Shown here: in pieces, positions 1 to 6,380 of the stretch
Layout: the number at the start of each line of letters is the position of its first letter
Position numbering within the stretch: position 1 is the first letter of the stretch
Assembly (NCBI GenBank): GCA_903930665.1
Contig: CAIYZI010000437.1
Span: 1-7,967, forward strand
Reading direction: 5' to 3'
Length of the DNA: 7,967 nucleotides
Source of the DNA: an uncultured beta proteobacterium
GTDB lineage: Bacteria > Pseudomonadota > Gammaproteobacteria > Burkholderiales > Burkholderiaceae
Notes under the pieces: generated by a model
Databases searched by the model: none
Told to the model about the DNA's origin: nothing
The model's input: only the letters and a program-made list of their open reading frames with translations
Position numbers and translations under genes: made by a program

Positions 1-61
1 CAGTCCTGGGTTGGTCTTTTTGGGGTGTTGAGGGTCGGATGGAGCAGGGACTGGAGATGGT
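1..61 (+). other. G-rich stretch upstream of carA, with its ribosome binding site
   Basis: About 28 of the first 60 bases are G, and only 15 are A or C. G runs of three or four lie at 8-10, 22-25, 32-34 and 47-49. GGAG at 53-56 is the only good Shine-Dalgarno match near carA and stands five bases before the TTG at 62. The carA frame is closed by a TGA at 29-31, so the carA start must lie after it. I cannot tell whether bases 1-31 are the tail of an upstream gene or leader sequence. No promoter is recognisable here; it may lie outside the window. Confidence 0.5.
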
Positions 62-1267
62 TTGTCACCCTTGCTTCCTTCTTTTCCCCCAGCCGTATTG
101 GCATTAGCCGACGGCACTTTATTTCCCGGTTTAAGTATTGGCGCCCCTGGCGACACAACTGGCGAAGTCGTTTTCAATACCGCTCTTACTGGCTATCAAG
201 AGATCATCACCGATCCTAGTTATGCCCGTCAAATTGTTACTCTAACTTATCCCCATATTGGGAATGTCGGTGTAAATGACCAAGATGCGGAATCCAATCA
301 AATTCATGCTGCTGGACTTGTTGTTAAAGACTTGTCTAAGCGCGTATCCAATTTCCGTTCTGAAGGCGGCCTGGATGATTATCTGACTAAGTCTGGTGTA
401 GTTGGTATAGCGGGAATCGATACTCGTAAGCTCACTCGGATCTTGCGTGATAAAGGTGCTCAGTCTGGCGCCATTGTTGCTGGCAAGTTAGGTGATGACC
501 TTGAGGTTTTGGGTAAAAAAGCCCTGGAATTAGCCAAGGCATTTCCTGGCATGGCTGGTTTAGATTTGGCTAAGGTGGTCAGCACTAAGGATGCTTATGA
601 TTGGCGTGAAGCGGAATGGGATTTGCATGGCCCTAATGGTCTGCCAGCTTACCGCTCCCTTGATCAAAGCAAGCCCGTTAAAAAAGTAGTGGCCTATGAC
701 TTTGGTGTGAAACGCAACATTTTGCGTATGCTCACTGAGCGTGGCTGTGAAATCACGGTTGTACCAGCTCAAACTAGCGCAGCTCAAGTATTGGCAATGA
801 ACCCTGATGGCGTCTTTTTCTCAAATGGGCCTGGCGATCCTGGCCCTTGTGATTACGCAATTACTGCAGCTAAAGAAATTATTGAGAAGGGTGTGCCCAC
901 TTTTGGCATTTGCTTAGGCCATCAAATTATGGGCTTAGCAGCAGGCGCTAAAACCTTAAAGATGAAGTTTGGTCACCATGGCGCTAATCATCCAGTAAAA
1001 GATTTAGATACTGGGCGCGTAGCCATCACTTCTCAAAATCACGGCTTTGCTGTAGATGCTAATGCCTTGCCAGACAACTTACGTGTAACCCATGTTTCTT
1101 TGTTTGATGGTTCACTCCAAGGTCTTGCGTGGAAAGATAAGCCAGCATTTTGTTTCCAGGGTCACCCCGAGGCATCTCCTGGCCCGCATGATATTGCCTA
1201 TTTATTTGACCGTTTTGTGGAGTTGATGAATGTCGCCCAGAATGCCAGCAACCAGGGAGGCAAATAA
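62..1267 (+). CDS. carA: Carbamoyl-phosphate synthase small (glutaminase) subunit
   Basis: Hydrolyses glutamine and passes ammonia through a tunnel to CarB, which makes carbamoyl phosphate for pyrimidine and arginine synthesis in the cytoplasm. The first ~165 residues are the CarA-specific N-terminal domain (TGYQEIITDPSYARQIVTLT and the YPHIGNVG stretch are recognisable). A class I glutamine amidotransferase domain follows from about residue 210. The triad is visible: Cys284 in FGICLGH, and His368 and Glu370 in GHPEAS. Length is 401 residues against 382 in E. coli. There is no in-frame ATG near the N terminus. TTG at 62 has GGAG five bases upstream. TTG at 71 gives the N terminus MLPSFPPA, which matches what I recall for Ralstonia/Burkholderia CarA but is 14 bases from GGAG. 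I chose 62 on the binding site; 71 is a real alternative. The stop shares one base with the carB start. Confidence 0.96.
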   Translation: MSPLLPSFPPAVLALADGTLFPGLSIGAPGDTTGEVVFNTALTGYQEIITDPSYARQIVTLTYPHIGNVGVNDQDAESNQIHAAGLVVKDLSKRVSNFRSEGGLDDYLTKSGVVGIAGIDTRKLTRILRDKGAQSGAIVAGKLGDDLEVLGKKALELAKAFPGMAGLDLAKVVSTKDAYDWREAEWDLHGPNGLPAYRSLDQSKPVKKVVAYDFGVKRNILRMLTERGCEITVVPAQTSAAQVLAMNPDGVFFSNGPGDPGPCDYAITAAKEIIEKGVPTFGICLGHQIMGLAAGAKTLKMKFGHHGANHPVKDLDTGRVAITSQNHGFAVDANALPDNLRVTHVSLFDGSLQGLAWKDKPAFCFQGHPEASPGPHDIAYLFDRFVELMNVAQNASNQGGK

Positions 1268-4200
1268 TGCCTAAGCGTAGCGACATAAAAAGTATCTTAA
1301 TTATTGGTGCCGGTCCGATTGTGATCGGCCAAGCTTGTGAATTTGATTATTCAGGTGCTCAAGCATGTAAAGCTTTACGTGACGAAGGTTACAAAGTCAT
1401 TTTGGTAAACAGTAATCCTGCGACCATCATGACCGATCCTGAGATGGCTGATGTGACTTACATTGAGCCCATTACCTGGGAAGTCGTGGAGCGCATTATT
1501 GCTACCGAACGTCCAGATGCGATTTTGCCAACAATGGGCGGTCAAACTGCCTTGAATTGCGCATTAGATTTACATCATCATGGCGTATTGGAGAAATACG
1601 GTTGCGAACTCATTGGAGCATCACCAGAGGCGATTGATAAAGCTGAAGATCGTCAGAAGTTTAAAGATGCCATGACCAAAATTGGTCTAGGCTCTGCAAA
1701 ATCTGGCATTGCTCATTCAATGGAAGAAGCGCACGTTGTCCAGCAACGTATTCAGCAAGAAACAGGGAGTTCTGGCTTCCCGGTGGTCATTCGTCCTTCG
1801 TTCACCATGGGTGGATCAGGCGGTGGCATTGCATACAACCGTGAAGAGTTTGAAGAGATTTGTAAGCGTGGTTTAGATTTATCCCCAACGGGTGAACTTT
1901 TGATTGAAGAGTCTCTCTTGGGTTGGAAAGAGTTCGAGATGGAAGTAGTACGTGACCGCGCCGATAACTGCATCATCGTTTGCTCAATTGAGAACTTAGA
2001 TCCCATGGGTGTGCATACAGGTGACTCGATTACCGTTGCTCCAGCGCAAACATTGACGGATAAAGAGTATCAGTTAATGCGCAACGCTTCTATTGCAGTA
2101 TTGCGAGAAATTGGTGTGGATACTGGTGGATCAAATGTCCAGTTTTCCATCAACCCTATTGACGGTCGCATGATAGTCATTGAGATGAATCCACGAGTAT
2201 CTCGCTCATCAGCTTTGGCTTCTAAAGCAACGGGATTCCCGATTGCCAAGATCGCGGCAAAGCTTGCAGTGGGCTACACTTTAGATGAGTTGAAGAATGA
2301 CATTACTGGTGGCGCTACCCCAGCATCTTTTGAGCCTTCAATCGATTACGTAGTTACCAAGATTCCTCGTTTTGCTTTTGAGAAATTCCCGCAAGCAGAT
2401 TCTCGTTTAACTACGCAGATGAAGTCGGTAGGCGAAGTCATGGCCATTGGTAGAACATTCCAAGAGTCATTCCAAAAAGCATTACGTGGGCTGGAGGTTG
2501 GTGTTGATGGTTTAGATGAATTTTCTACAGACCTCGACGATATCATTCAAGAAATCAATGAACCTGGCCCAGATCGTATTTGGTATCTGGCAGATGCTTT
2601 CCGCATGGGTATGGGTTTAGATGAGATTTATGCTGAAACCAAGGTTGATCCTTGGTTCTTAGAGCAAATCGAAGAATTAATCACCATTGAATCTGAGTTG
2701 AAACAGCGCAAGATCGATAGCTTGTCAGCTGCTGAGTTGCGCTTTATTAAGCAAAAAGGTTTCTCTGATCGCCGCTTGGCGAAATTGCTAGGCATAGATG
2801 CTTCTTCAGTTCGCGCTGCGCGTCATCGCTTAAAAGTAGTGCCTGTCTACAAACGTGTAGACACTTGCGCTGCTGAGTTTTCTACCAATACGGCTTATTT
2901 ATATTCGACTTACGAAGCAGAACATGGCGAGTGCGAATCGCAGCCAACTAATCGTGACAAGATCATGGTTCTTGGCGGTGGTCCTAACCGTATTGGTCAA
3001 GGTATTGAGTTTGATTACTGTTGTGTTCATGCTGCTTTGGCAATGCGTGAGGATGGCTATGAAACCATCATGGTCAACTGCAACCCAGAAACTGTATCAA
3101 CCGACTATGACACTTCTGATCGCTTGTATTTTGAGCCTTTAACTCTAGAAGATGTTTTGGAGATTGTTGCTATAGAAAAACCCAAGGGCGTGATTGTTCA
3201 GTACGGCGGTCAAACTCCTTTGAAGTTGGCTTTGGACTTGGAGGCGAATGGCGTTCCAATTATTGGTACATCGCCAGACATGATCGATGCAGCTGAAGAT
3301 CGTGAACGTTTTCAAAAGTTACTGCAGGATTTGAATTTACGTCAGCCACCCAATCGCACAGCACGTGCGGAAGATGAAGCCCTTAAACTTGCCGAAGAAA
3401 TCGGCTACCCATTGGTAGTGCGTCCTTCCTATGTATTAGGTGGTCGTGCCATGGAAATCGTTCATGACGGTCGCGACCTTGAGCGTTATATGCGTGAGGC
3501 CGTAAAGGTTTCTCATGACTCTCCCGTGCTCCTTGATCGCTTCTTAAATGATGCGATTGAGTGTGATGTTGACTGTATCAGCGATGGCGAGAGCGTATTT
3601 ATCGGTGGAGTGATGGAACATATCGAGCAGGCAGGTGTTCACTCTGGTGATTCCGCATGTTCATTGCCTCCGTATTCACTCTCCGATAAAACAGTAGAAG
3701 AGATCAAGCGTCAAACTGCGGCGATGGCTAAAGGCTTAAATGTAGTTGGCTTGATGAACGTGCAATTTGCAATCCAGCATGTCAATGGCGAAGATGTCAT
3801 TTATGTTCTTGAGGTAAACCCACGTGCTTCACGTACTGTGCCATTTGTTTCTAAAGCTACCGGTTTGCAATTAGCGAAGATTGCTGCGCGTTGTATGGTT
3901 GGTCAAACTTTAGATCAACAGGGTATTCATTCTGAAGTGAAGCCTCCTTACTTCTCAGTAAAAGAGGCAGTATTCCCATTTAATAAATTCCCGGGTATTG
4001 ACCCAATCTTGGGGCCAGAGATGCGTTCTACTGGTGAAGTCATGGGAGTAGGTAAAACCTTTGGTGAAGCACTGTTTAAGTCCCAGTTGGGCGCGGGAAT
4101 TAAGTTACCTAAAAGTGGCACTGTTGTTCTCACGGTAAAAGATAGTGATAAACCTAAAGCGGTGGAAGTGGCTAAGCTCTTGCACCAACTAGGTTTCCCA

Positions 4201-4530
4201 ATGGTGGCCACTAAAGGTACGGCGGCAGCTATTGAAGCCGCGGGATTGCCAGTACGTGTTGTAAATAAGGTTAAGGATGGACGTCCGCACATTGTTGATT
4301 TAATCAAGAATGGTGAAATTTCTTTAGTATTTACTACGGTGGATGAAACTCGTACTGCGATCGCTGATTCGAGATCTATCCGCACTAGTGCACAGGCTCA
4401 TGGCGTAACGTATTACACGACTATTAGTGCTGCACGCGCTGTGATGGATGGATTATTGACATCGCTTAGTGGGAATAAAGAGGCGCTGGAGGTTTATTCC
4501 TTGCAAAACTTACATCGAGAGCTTAATTAA
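1267..4530 (+). CDS. carB: Carbamoyl-phosphate synthase large subunit
   Basis: Synthetase subunit: it makes carboxyphosphate and then carbamate from bicarbonate, 2 ATP and CarA-derived ammonia, and phosphorylates the carbamate. It has 1087 residues against 1073 in E. coli and shows the full four-part layout. The carboxyphosphate half is about 1-410 (metal ligands Glu306 and Asn308 in IEMNPRVSRSS). The oligomerisation region is about 410-560. The carbamoyl-phosphate half is about 560-945 (Glu849 and Asn851 in LEVNPRASRT). The C-terminal MGS-like allosteric domain is about 945-1087. The expected ornithine-site residues are present (Glu787, Asp795, Glu900, by alignment to E. coli Glu783, Asp791, Glu892). 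Thr982 and Lys1001 match E. coli nucleotide-site residues Thr974 and Lys993, but the usual Asn1015 position looks like Thr1023. ATG at 1267 overlaps the carA stop (TAATG), with AGGGAGG at 1254-1260 six bases upstream, so the pair is surely co-transcribed. Confidence 0.98.
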   Translation: MPKRSDIKSILIIGAGPIVIGQACEFDYSGAQACKALRDEGYKVILVNSNPATIMTDPEMADVTYIEPITWEVVERIIATERPDAILPTMGGQTALNCALDLHHHGVLEKYGCELIGASPEAIDKAEDRQKFKDAMTKIGLGSAKSGIAHSMEEAHVVQQRIQQETGSSGFPVVIRPSFTMGGSGGGIAYNREEFEEICKRGLDLSPTGELLIEESLLGWKEFEMEVVRDRADNCIIVCSIENLDPMGVHTGDSITVAPAQTLTDKEYQLMRNASIAVLREIGVDTGGSNVQFSINPIDGRMIVIEMNPRVSRSSALASKATGFPIAKIAAKLAVGYTLDELKNDITGGATPASFEPSIDYVVTKIPRFAFEKFPQADSRLTTQMKSVGEVMAIGRTFQESFQKALRGLEVGVDGLDEFSTDLDDIIQEINEPGPDRIWYLADAFRMGMGLDEIYAETKVDPWFLEQIEELITIESELKQRKIDSLSAAELRFIKQKGFSDRRLAKLLGIDASSVRAARHRLKVVPVYKRVDTCAAEFSTNTAYLYSTYEAEHGECESQPTNRDKIMVLGGGPNRIGQGIEFDYCCVHAALAMREDGYETIMVNCNPETVSTDYDTSDRLYFEPLTLEDVLEIVAIEKPKGVIVQYGGQTPLKLALDLEANGVPIIGTSPDMIDAAEDRERFQKLLQDLNLRQPPNRTARAEDEALKLAEEIGYPLVVRPSYVLGGRAMEIVHDGRDLERYMREAVKVSHDSPVLLDRFLNDAIECDVDCISDGESVFIGGVMEHIEQAGVHSGDSACSLPPYSLSDKTVEEIKRQTAAMAKGLNVVGLMNVQFAIQHVNGEDVIYVLEVNPRASRTVPFVSKATGLQLAKIAARCMVGQTLDQQGIHSEVKPPYFSVKEAVFPFNKFPGIDPILGPEMRSTGEVMGVGKTFGEALFKSQLGAGIKLPKSGTVVLTVKDSDKPKAVEVAKLLHQLGFPMVATKGTAAAIEAAGLPVRVVNKVKDGRPHIVDLIKNGEISLVFTTVDETRTAIADSRSIRTSAQAHGVTYYTTISAARAVMDGLLTSLSGNKEALEVYSLQNLHRELN

Positions 4531-4550
4531 TCTAAAATTACAGTTTATCC

Positions 4551-4564
4551 GCGCAATTTTGCGC
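4551..4564. repeat. Small inverted repeat between carB and greA
   Basis: GCGCAA and TTGCGC flank a central TT, giving a possible short hairpin in the 58-base gap. No T run follows (the next bases are ATGAATTT), so it is not a standard intrinsic terminator. It could be a weak processing or pausing hairpin, an operator, or chance. greA is probably read through from carB, though a separate greA promoter cannot be excluded. Confidence 0.35.
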
Positions 4565-4588
4565 ATGAATTTAAGTTAGGTTAGTTGC

Positions 4589-5065
4589 ATGAGCACAGTT
4601 CCGATTACAAAACGCGGTGCAGAACTTTTAAAAGAAGAGCTGCACCGTCTCAAGCACGTTGAGCGTCCATCCGTGATTATCGCGATCTCTGAAGCACGCG
4701 CTCAGGGCGATCTTTCTGAGAACGCTGAGTACGATGCTGCCAAAGAGAAGCAAGGCTTTATTGAAGGACGTATTCAGGATCTTGAAGGCAAACTCTCTGC
4801 TGCTCAAATTATCGATCCAGCTACTTTAGATGTTGGCGGCCGCATCGTTTTTGGCGCTACGGTTGATCTTGAAGATTTAGAAGATGGCACAAAGTTCACT
4901 TACCAAATCGTTGGTGATGATGAGGCTGATATTGCTGTCCATAAAATTTCGATTAGCTCACCTATTGCTCGTGCATTGATTAGTAAAGAAGAGGGTGATG
5001 TTGTAAATGTTCAGGCCCCTGGTGGTGCCCGCGAAGTAGAAATCTTGGCGGTGAGATACATCTAA
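4589..5065 (+). CDS. greA: Transcription elongation factor GreA
   Basis: Binds the secondary channel of RNA polymerase and stimulates cleavage of the backtracked transcript 3' end, restarting stalled elongation. Its 158 residues equal the E. coli length. The N-terminal coiled-coil hairpin (about 8-75) carries the tip motif GDLSENAEY with the two acidic residues Asp41 and Glu44 that hold the catalytic magnesium in this family. The C-terminal FKBP-like domain spans about 82-158 and ends in the typical EVEILAVRYI. The ATG at 4589 has only a weak AGG at 4578-4580 eight bases upstream. It lies 58 bases after carB, and its stop TAA is directly followed by the ATG of the next gene. Family assignment is secure. 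Confidence 0.97.
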   Translation: MSTVPITKRGAELLKEELHRLKHVERPSVIIAISEARAQGDLSENAEYDAAKEKQGFIEGRIQDLEGKLSAAQIIDPATLDVGGRIVFGATVDLEDLEDGTKFTYQIVGDDEADIAVHKISISSPIARALISKEEGDVVNVQAPGGAREVEILAVRYI

Positions 5066-5530
5066 ATGCAGTTCAATCTGCAGCGTTTATTCAGTCTCGT
5101 AACTGGTCTATGGGTAGGCGGTTTAATTACCGTTGGGTTTTTAGTAACTCCCATCCTGTTCTCGGCATTGGGTGATCGTCAGGTAGCCGGTATGGTTGCT
5201 GGCCACCTTTTTAAAGTTGAAGCGAATTTAAGTGTTTTCTTGAGTGTAGTGTTGATGATTTTGGCGAATGTTCTTGTTCGTCAAGGGTGTGGTCAATTTC
5301 GCCTCGCTCGTTGGACGCTGTTGGGAATGTTCGCATGTGCAATCAGTGCGGCTTTTATTCTGATTCCTTGGATGGAATCGGTGAAAGATCAATCTTTGTA
5401 TGTGGGTATGAATGTAATGGAGTCTTCCTTTGCTGATCTCTTTACTCGCCTACACAATATTTCTAGTATCGTTTTTGGCACTCAAAGTTTATTGGGTTTA
5501 TTTTTGGCTTGGCATCTTACGAAGAAGTGA
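5066..5530 (+). CDS. DUF4149 family small integral membrane protein
   Basis: Function unknown. The 154-residue protein has four hydrophobic segments that look like membrane helices, at about residues 8-35, 54-71, 80-103 and 132-151, with short charged loops. There is no cleavable signal peptide. The C-terminal part has FTRLHNISS (126-134) just before the last helix, resembling the F..LH..S pattern I associate with the DUF4149 (TMEM205-like) family, which is often next to greA in betaproteobacteria. ATG starts on the base right after the greA stop. A possible binding site GGTGAG at 5050-5055 lies inside the end of greA, which suggests translational coupling. It is the last gene of the run, followed by a strong terminator. 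The call rests on topology, motif and context, not on a search. Confidence 0.85.
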   Translation: MQFNLQRLFSLVTGLWVGGLITVGFLVTPILFSALGDRQVAGMVAGHLFKVEANLSVFLSVVLMILANVLVRQGCGQFRLARWTLLGMFACAISAAFILIPWMESVKDQSLYVGMNVMESSFADLFTRLHNISSIVFGTQSLLGLFLAWHLTKK

Positions 5531-5554
5531 ATGCGTTAAGCAAATAGTAGATAT

Positions 5555-5582
5555 AAAAAAACGCCGTTAAACGGCGTTTTTT
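5555..5582. terminator. Bidirectional intrinsic terminator between convergent genes
   Basis: ACGCCG (5561-5566) pairs perfectly with CGGCGT (5572-5577) around the loop TTAAA. An A run at 5555-5560 lies before the stem and a T run to 5582 after it, so a U tract follows the GC-rich hairpin on either strand. It stands 24 bases after the DUF4149 gene stop and 33 bases beyond the yhbY stop on the other strand, so it can end both transcripts. Confidence 0.92.
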
Positions 5583-5615
5583 ATTGGGATCCGAAGATCT
5601 ATTTCTGATTCCAAA

Positions 5616-6254
5616 TTAAGAGCCTAAAGATTTCTTCTTTGTGCTGCTCATGCGAACCTTGCGCTTCTTGATTGGGGCAGCAGGGGCAGCAGCTTTTCTG
5701 TAGCCTGGTGAAGACCAACCAATTTTAGATTCAGCAGCATCAGCACGTAAGACACGTTTCTTAGGCGTGGCAGATTTGACAGCAGTCTTGACTGCAGCAG
5801 CTCTCGTAAATGGTGATTTAGTAGCAGCAGAGCGGCGATCGGATCTTTCTGAAGTGCTTGTACGAATACCCGCTTTTGCAATTGTGCGATTTGGCTGACG
5901 CTTGGTACGTGGAGCTTGTAATGATTTTTTAGATTGCTTGGAAGACCTACCGAGATTTAAGAAGGCCTCATCAACGATGTCTTTTGGTCTCCACAAAACC
6001 AGCAGTTTTCCAATATGCTGAACTGGGGCTGCATCCAATTTGTCGCAAAGTTCTTCGTAGATAGCAATGCGGGCTTCGCGATCATCACCAAAAACACGAA
6101 TTTTGATCAGACCATGATGACTGATAGCCAATTTGGACTCTTTAAGTACGGCTGGAGTAAGGCCATCGCCACCAATCATGACGACAGGGCTCAGGTCATG
6201 CGCTTCGGCTTTGAGGGATTTACGTTGTGCTGGGGTAATAGTAAGTGCGGTCAT
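5616..6254 (-). CDS. yhbY: YhbY family RNA-binding protein with long basic C-terminal tail
   Basis: CRM-domain protein of the YhbY type, which associates with pre-50S ribosomal particles in E. coli. The domain covers about residues 4-91: TPAQRKSLKAEAH, the GxxG RNA-binding loop GGDG at 28-31 followed by LTP, HHGLIKIRV, and a closing IGKLLVLWRP. E. coli YhbY is only 97 residues; here 212. The extra ~120 residues are low in complexity, rich in Ala, Ser, Lys and Arg, with about 32 Lys/Arg against 7 Asp/Glu by my count, and look disordered. Such a tail could bind rRNA non-specifically, but that is inference. ATG at 6254 fits the family N terminus, yet no Shine-Dalgarno sequence precedes it. It is divergent from rlmE, as its orthologue is in E. 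coli, and ends at the shared terminator. Confidence 0.93.
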   Translation of the reverse strand: MTALTITPAQRKSLKAEAHDLSPVVMIGGDGLTPAVLKESKLAISHHGLIKIRVFGDDREARIAIYEELCDKLDAAPVQHIGKLLVLWRPKDIVDEAFLNLGRSSKQSKKSLQAPRTKRQPNRTIAKAGIRTSTSERSDRRSAATKSPFTRAAAVKTAVKSATPKKRVLRADAAESKIGWSSPGYRKAAAPAAPIKKRKVRMSSTKKKSLGS

Positions 6255-6261
6255 GGGTTCG

Positions 6262-6267
6262 ATGATA
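6262..6267 (-). promoter_or_regulatory. Possible -10 box of yhbY, suggesting a leaderless mRNA
   Basis: Read on the minus strand these bases are TATCAT, five of six matches to TATAAT. Transcription would begin around 6255, directly at the yhbY ATG. I see no good -35 box at the right distance, so support is weak. The absence of a Shine-Dalgarno sequence before the ATG is consistent with a leaderless start. Confidence 0.25.
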
Positions 6268-6300
6268 GAGCATTTGGGGTTAATTTCCTTTGTTAATGAA

Positions 6301-6318
6301 GGTTTTACAGGGTTTTAC
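6301..6318 (+). repeat. Tandem GGTTTTAC repeat with a ten-base period in the divergent intergenic region
   Basis: GGTTTTAC occurs at 6301-6308 and again at 6311-6318, one helical turn apart, between yhbY and rlmE. It could be a binding site for a regulator acting on either gene. A weak sigma-70-like pair for rlmE overlaps it: TTGTTA at 6290-6295 and TTTTAC at 6313-6318, spaced 17 bases. Matches are poor, so the promoter is only a suggestion. Confidence 0.3.
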
Positions 6319-6356
6319 GTCGATTCTTTTTGCCTTACGGGGCAGAAACAAGGAAA

Positions 6357-6377
6357 ATGGAGGTCGAAAGTGGGTAA
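6357..6377 (+). promoter_or_regulatory. Possible six-codon leader ORF before rlmE
   Basis: ATG at 6357 opens a frame encoding MEVESG and stops at TAA 6375-6377, three bases before the rlmE TTG and in the same frame. A purine-rich AAGG (6350-6353) lies close upstream. Ribosomes ending here could restart on the TTG, which lacks a well-placed binding site of its own. Nothing proves it is translated. Confidence 0.25.
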
Positions 6378-6380
6378 GTT

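Noticed and set aside
25..219. Plus-strand open frame before and inside carA
   Set aside because: Its translation is Arg/Trp/Ser-rich and lies mostly over the conserved carA N terminus in another frame.
3948..4385. Open frame of 145 codons on the minus strand
   Set aside because: It lies fully within the carB allosteric domain on the opposite strand and has the composition of a shadow frame.
5587..5600. Adjacent GGATCC and AGATCT, like a cloning junction
   Set aside because: Both are common six-base palindromes in non-coding sequence between natural genes. No vector sequence is visible around them.
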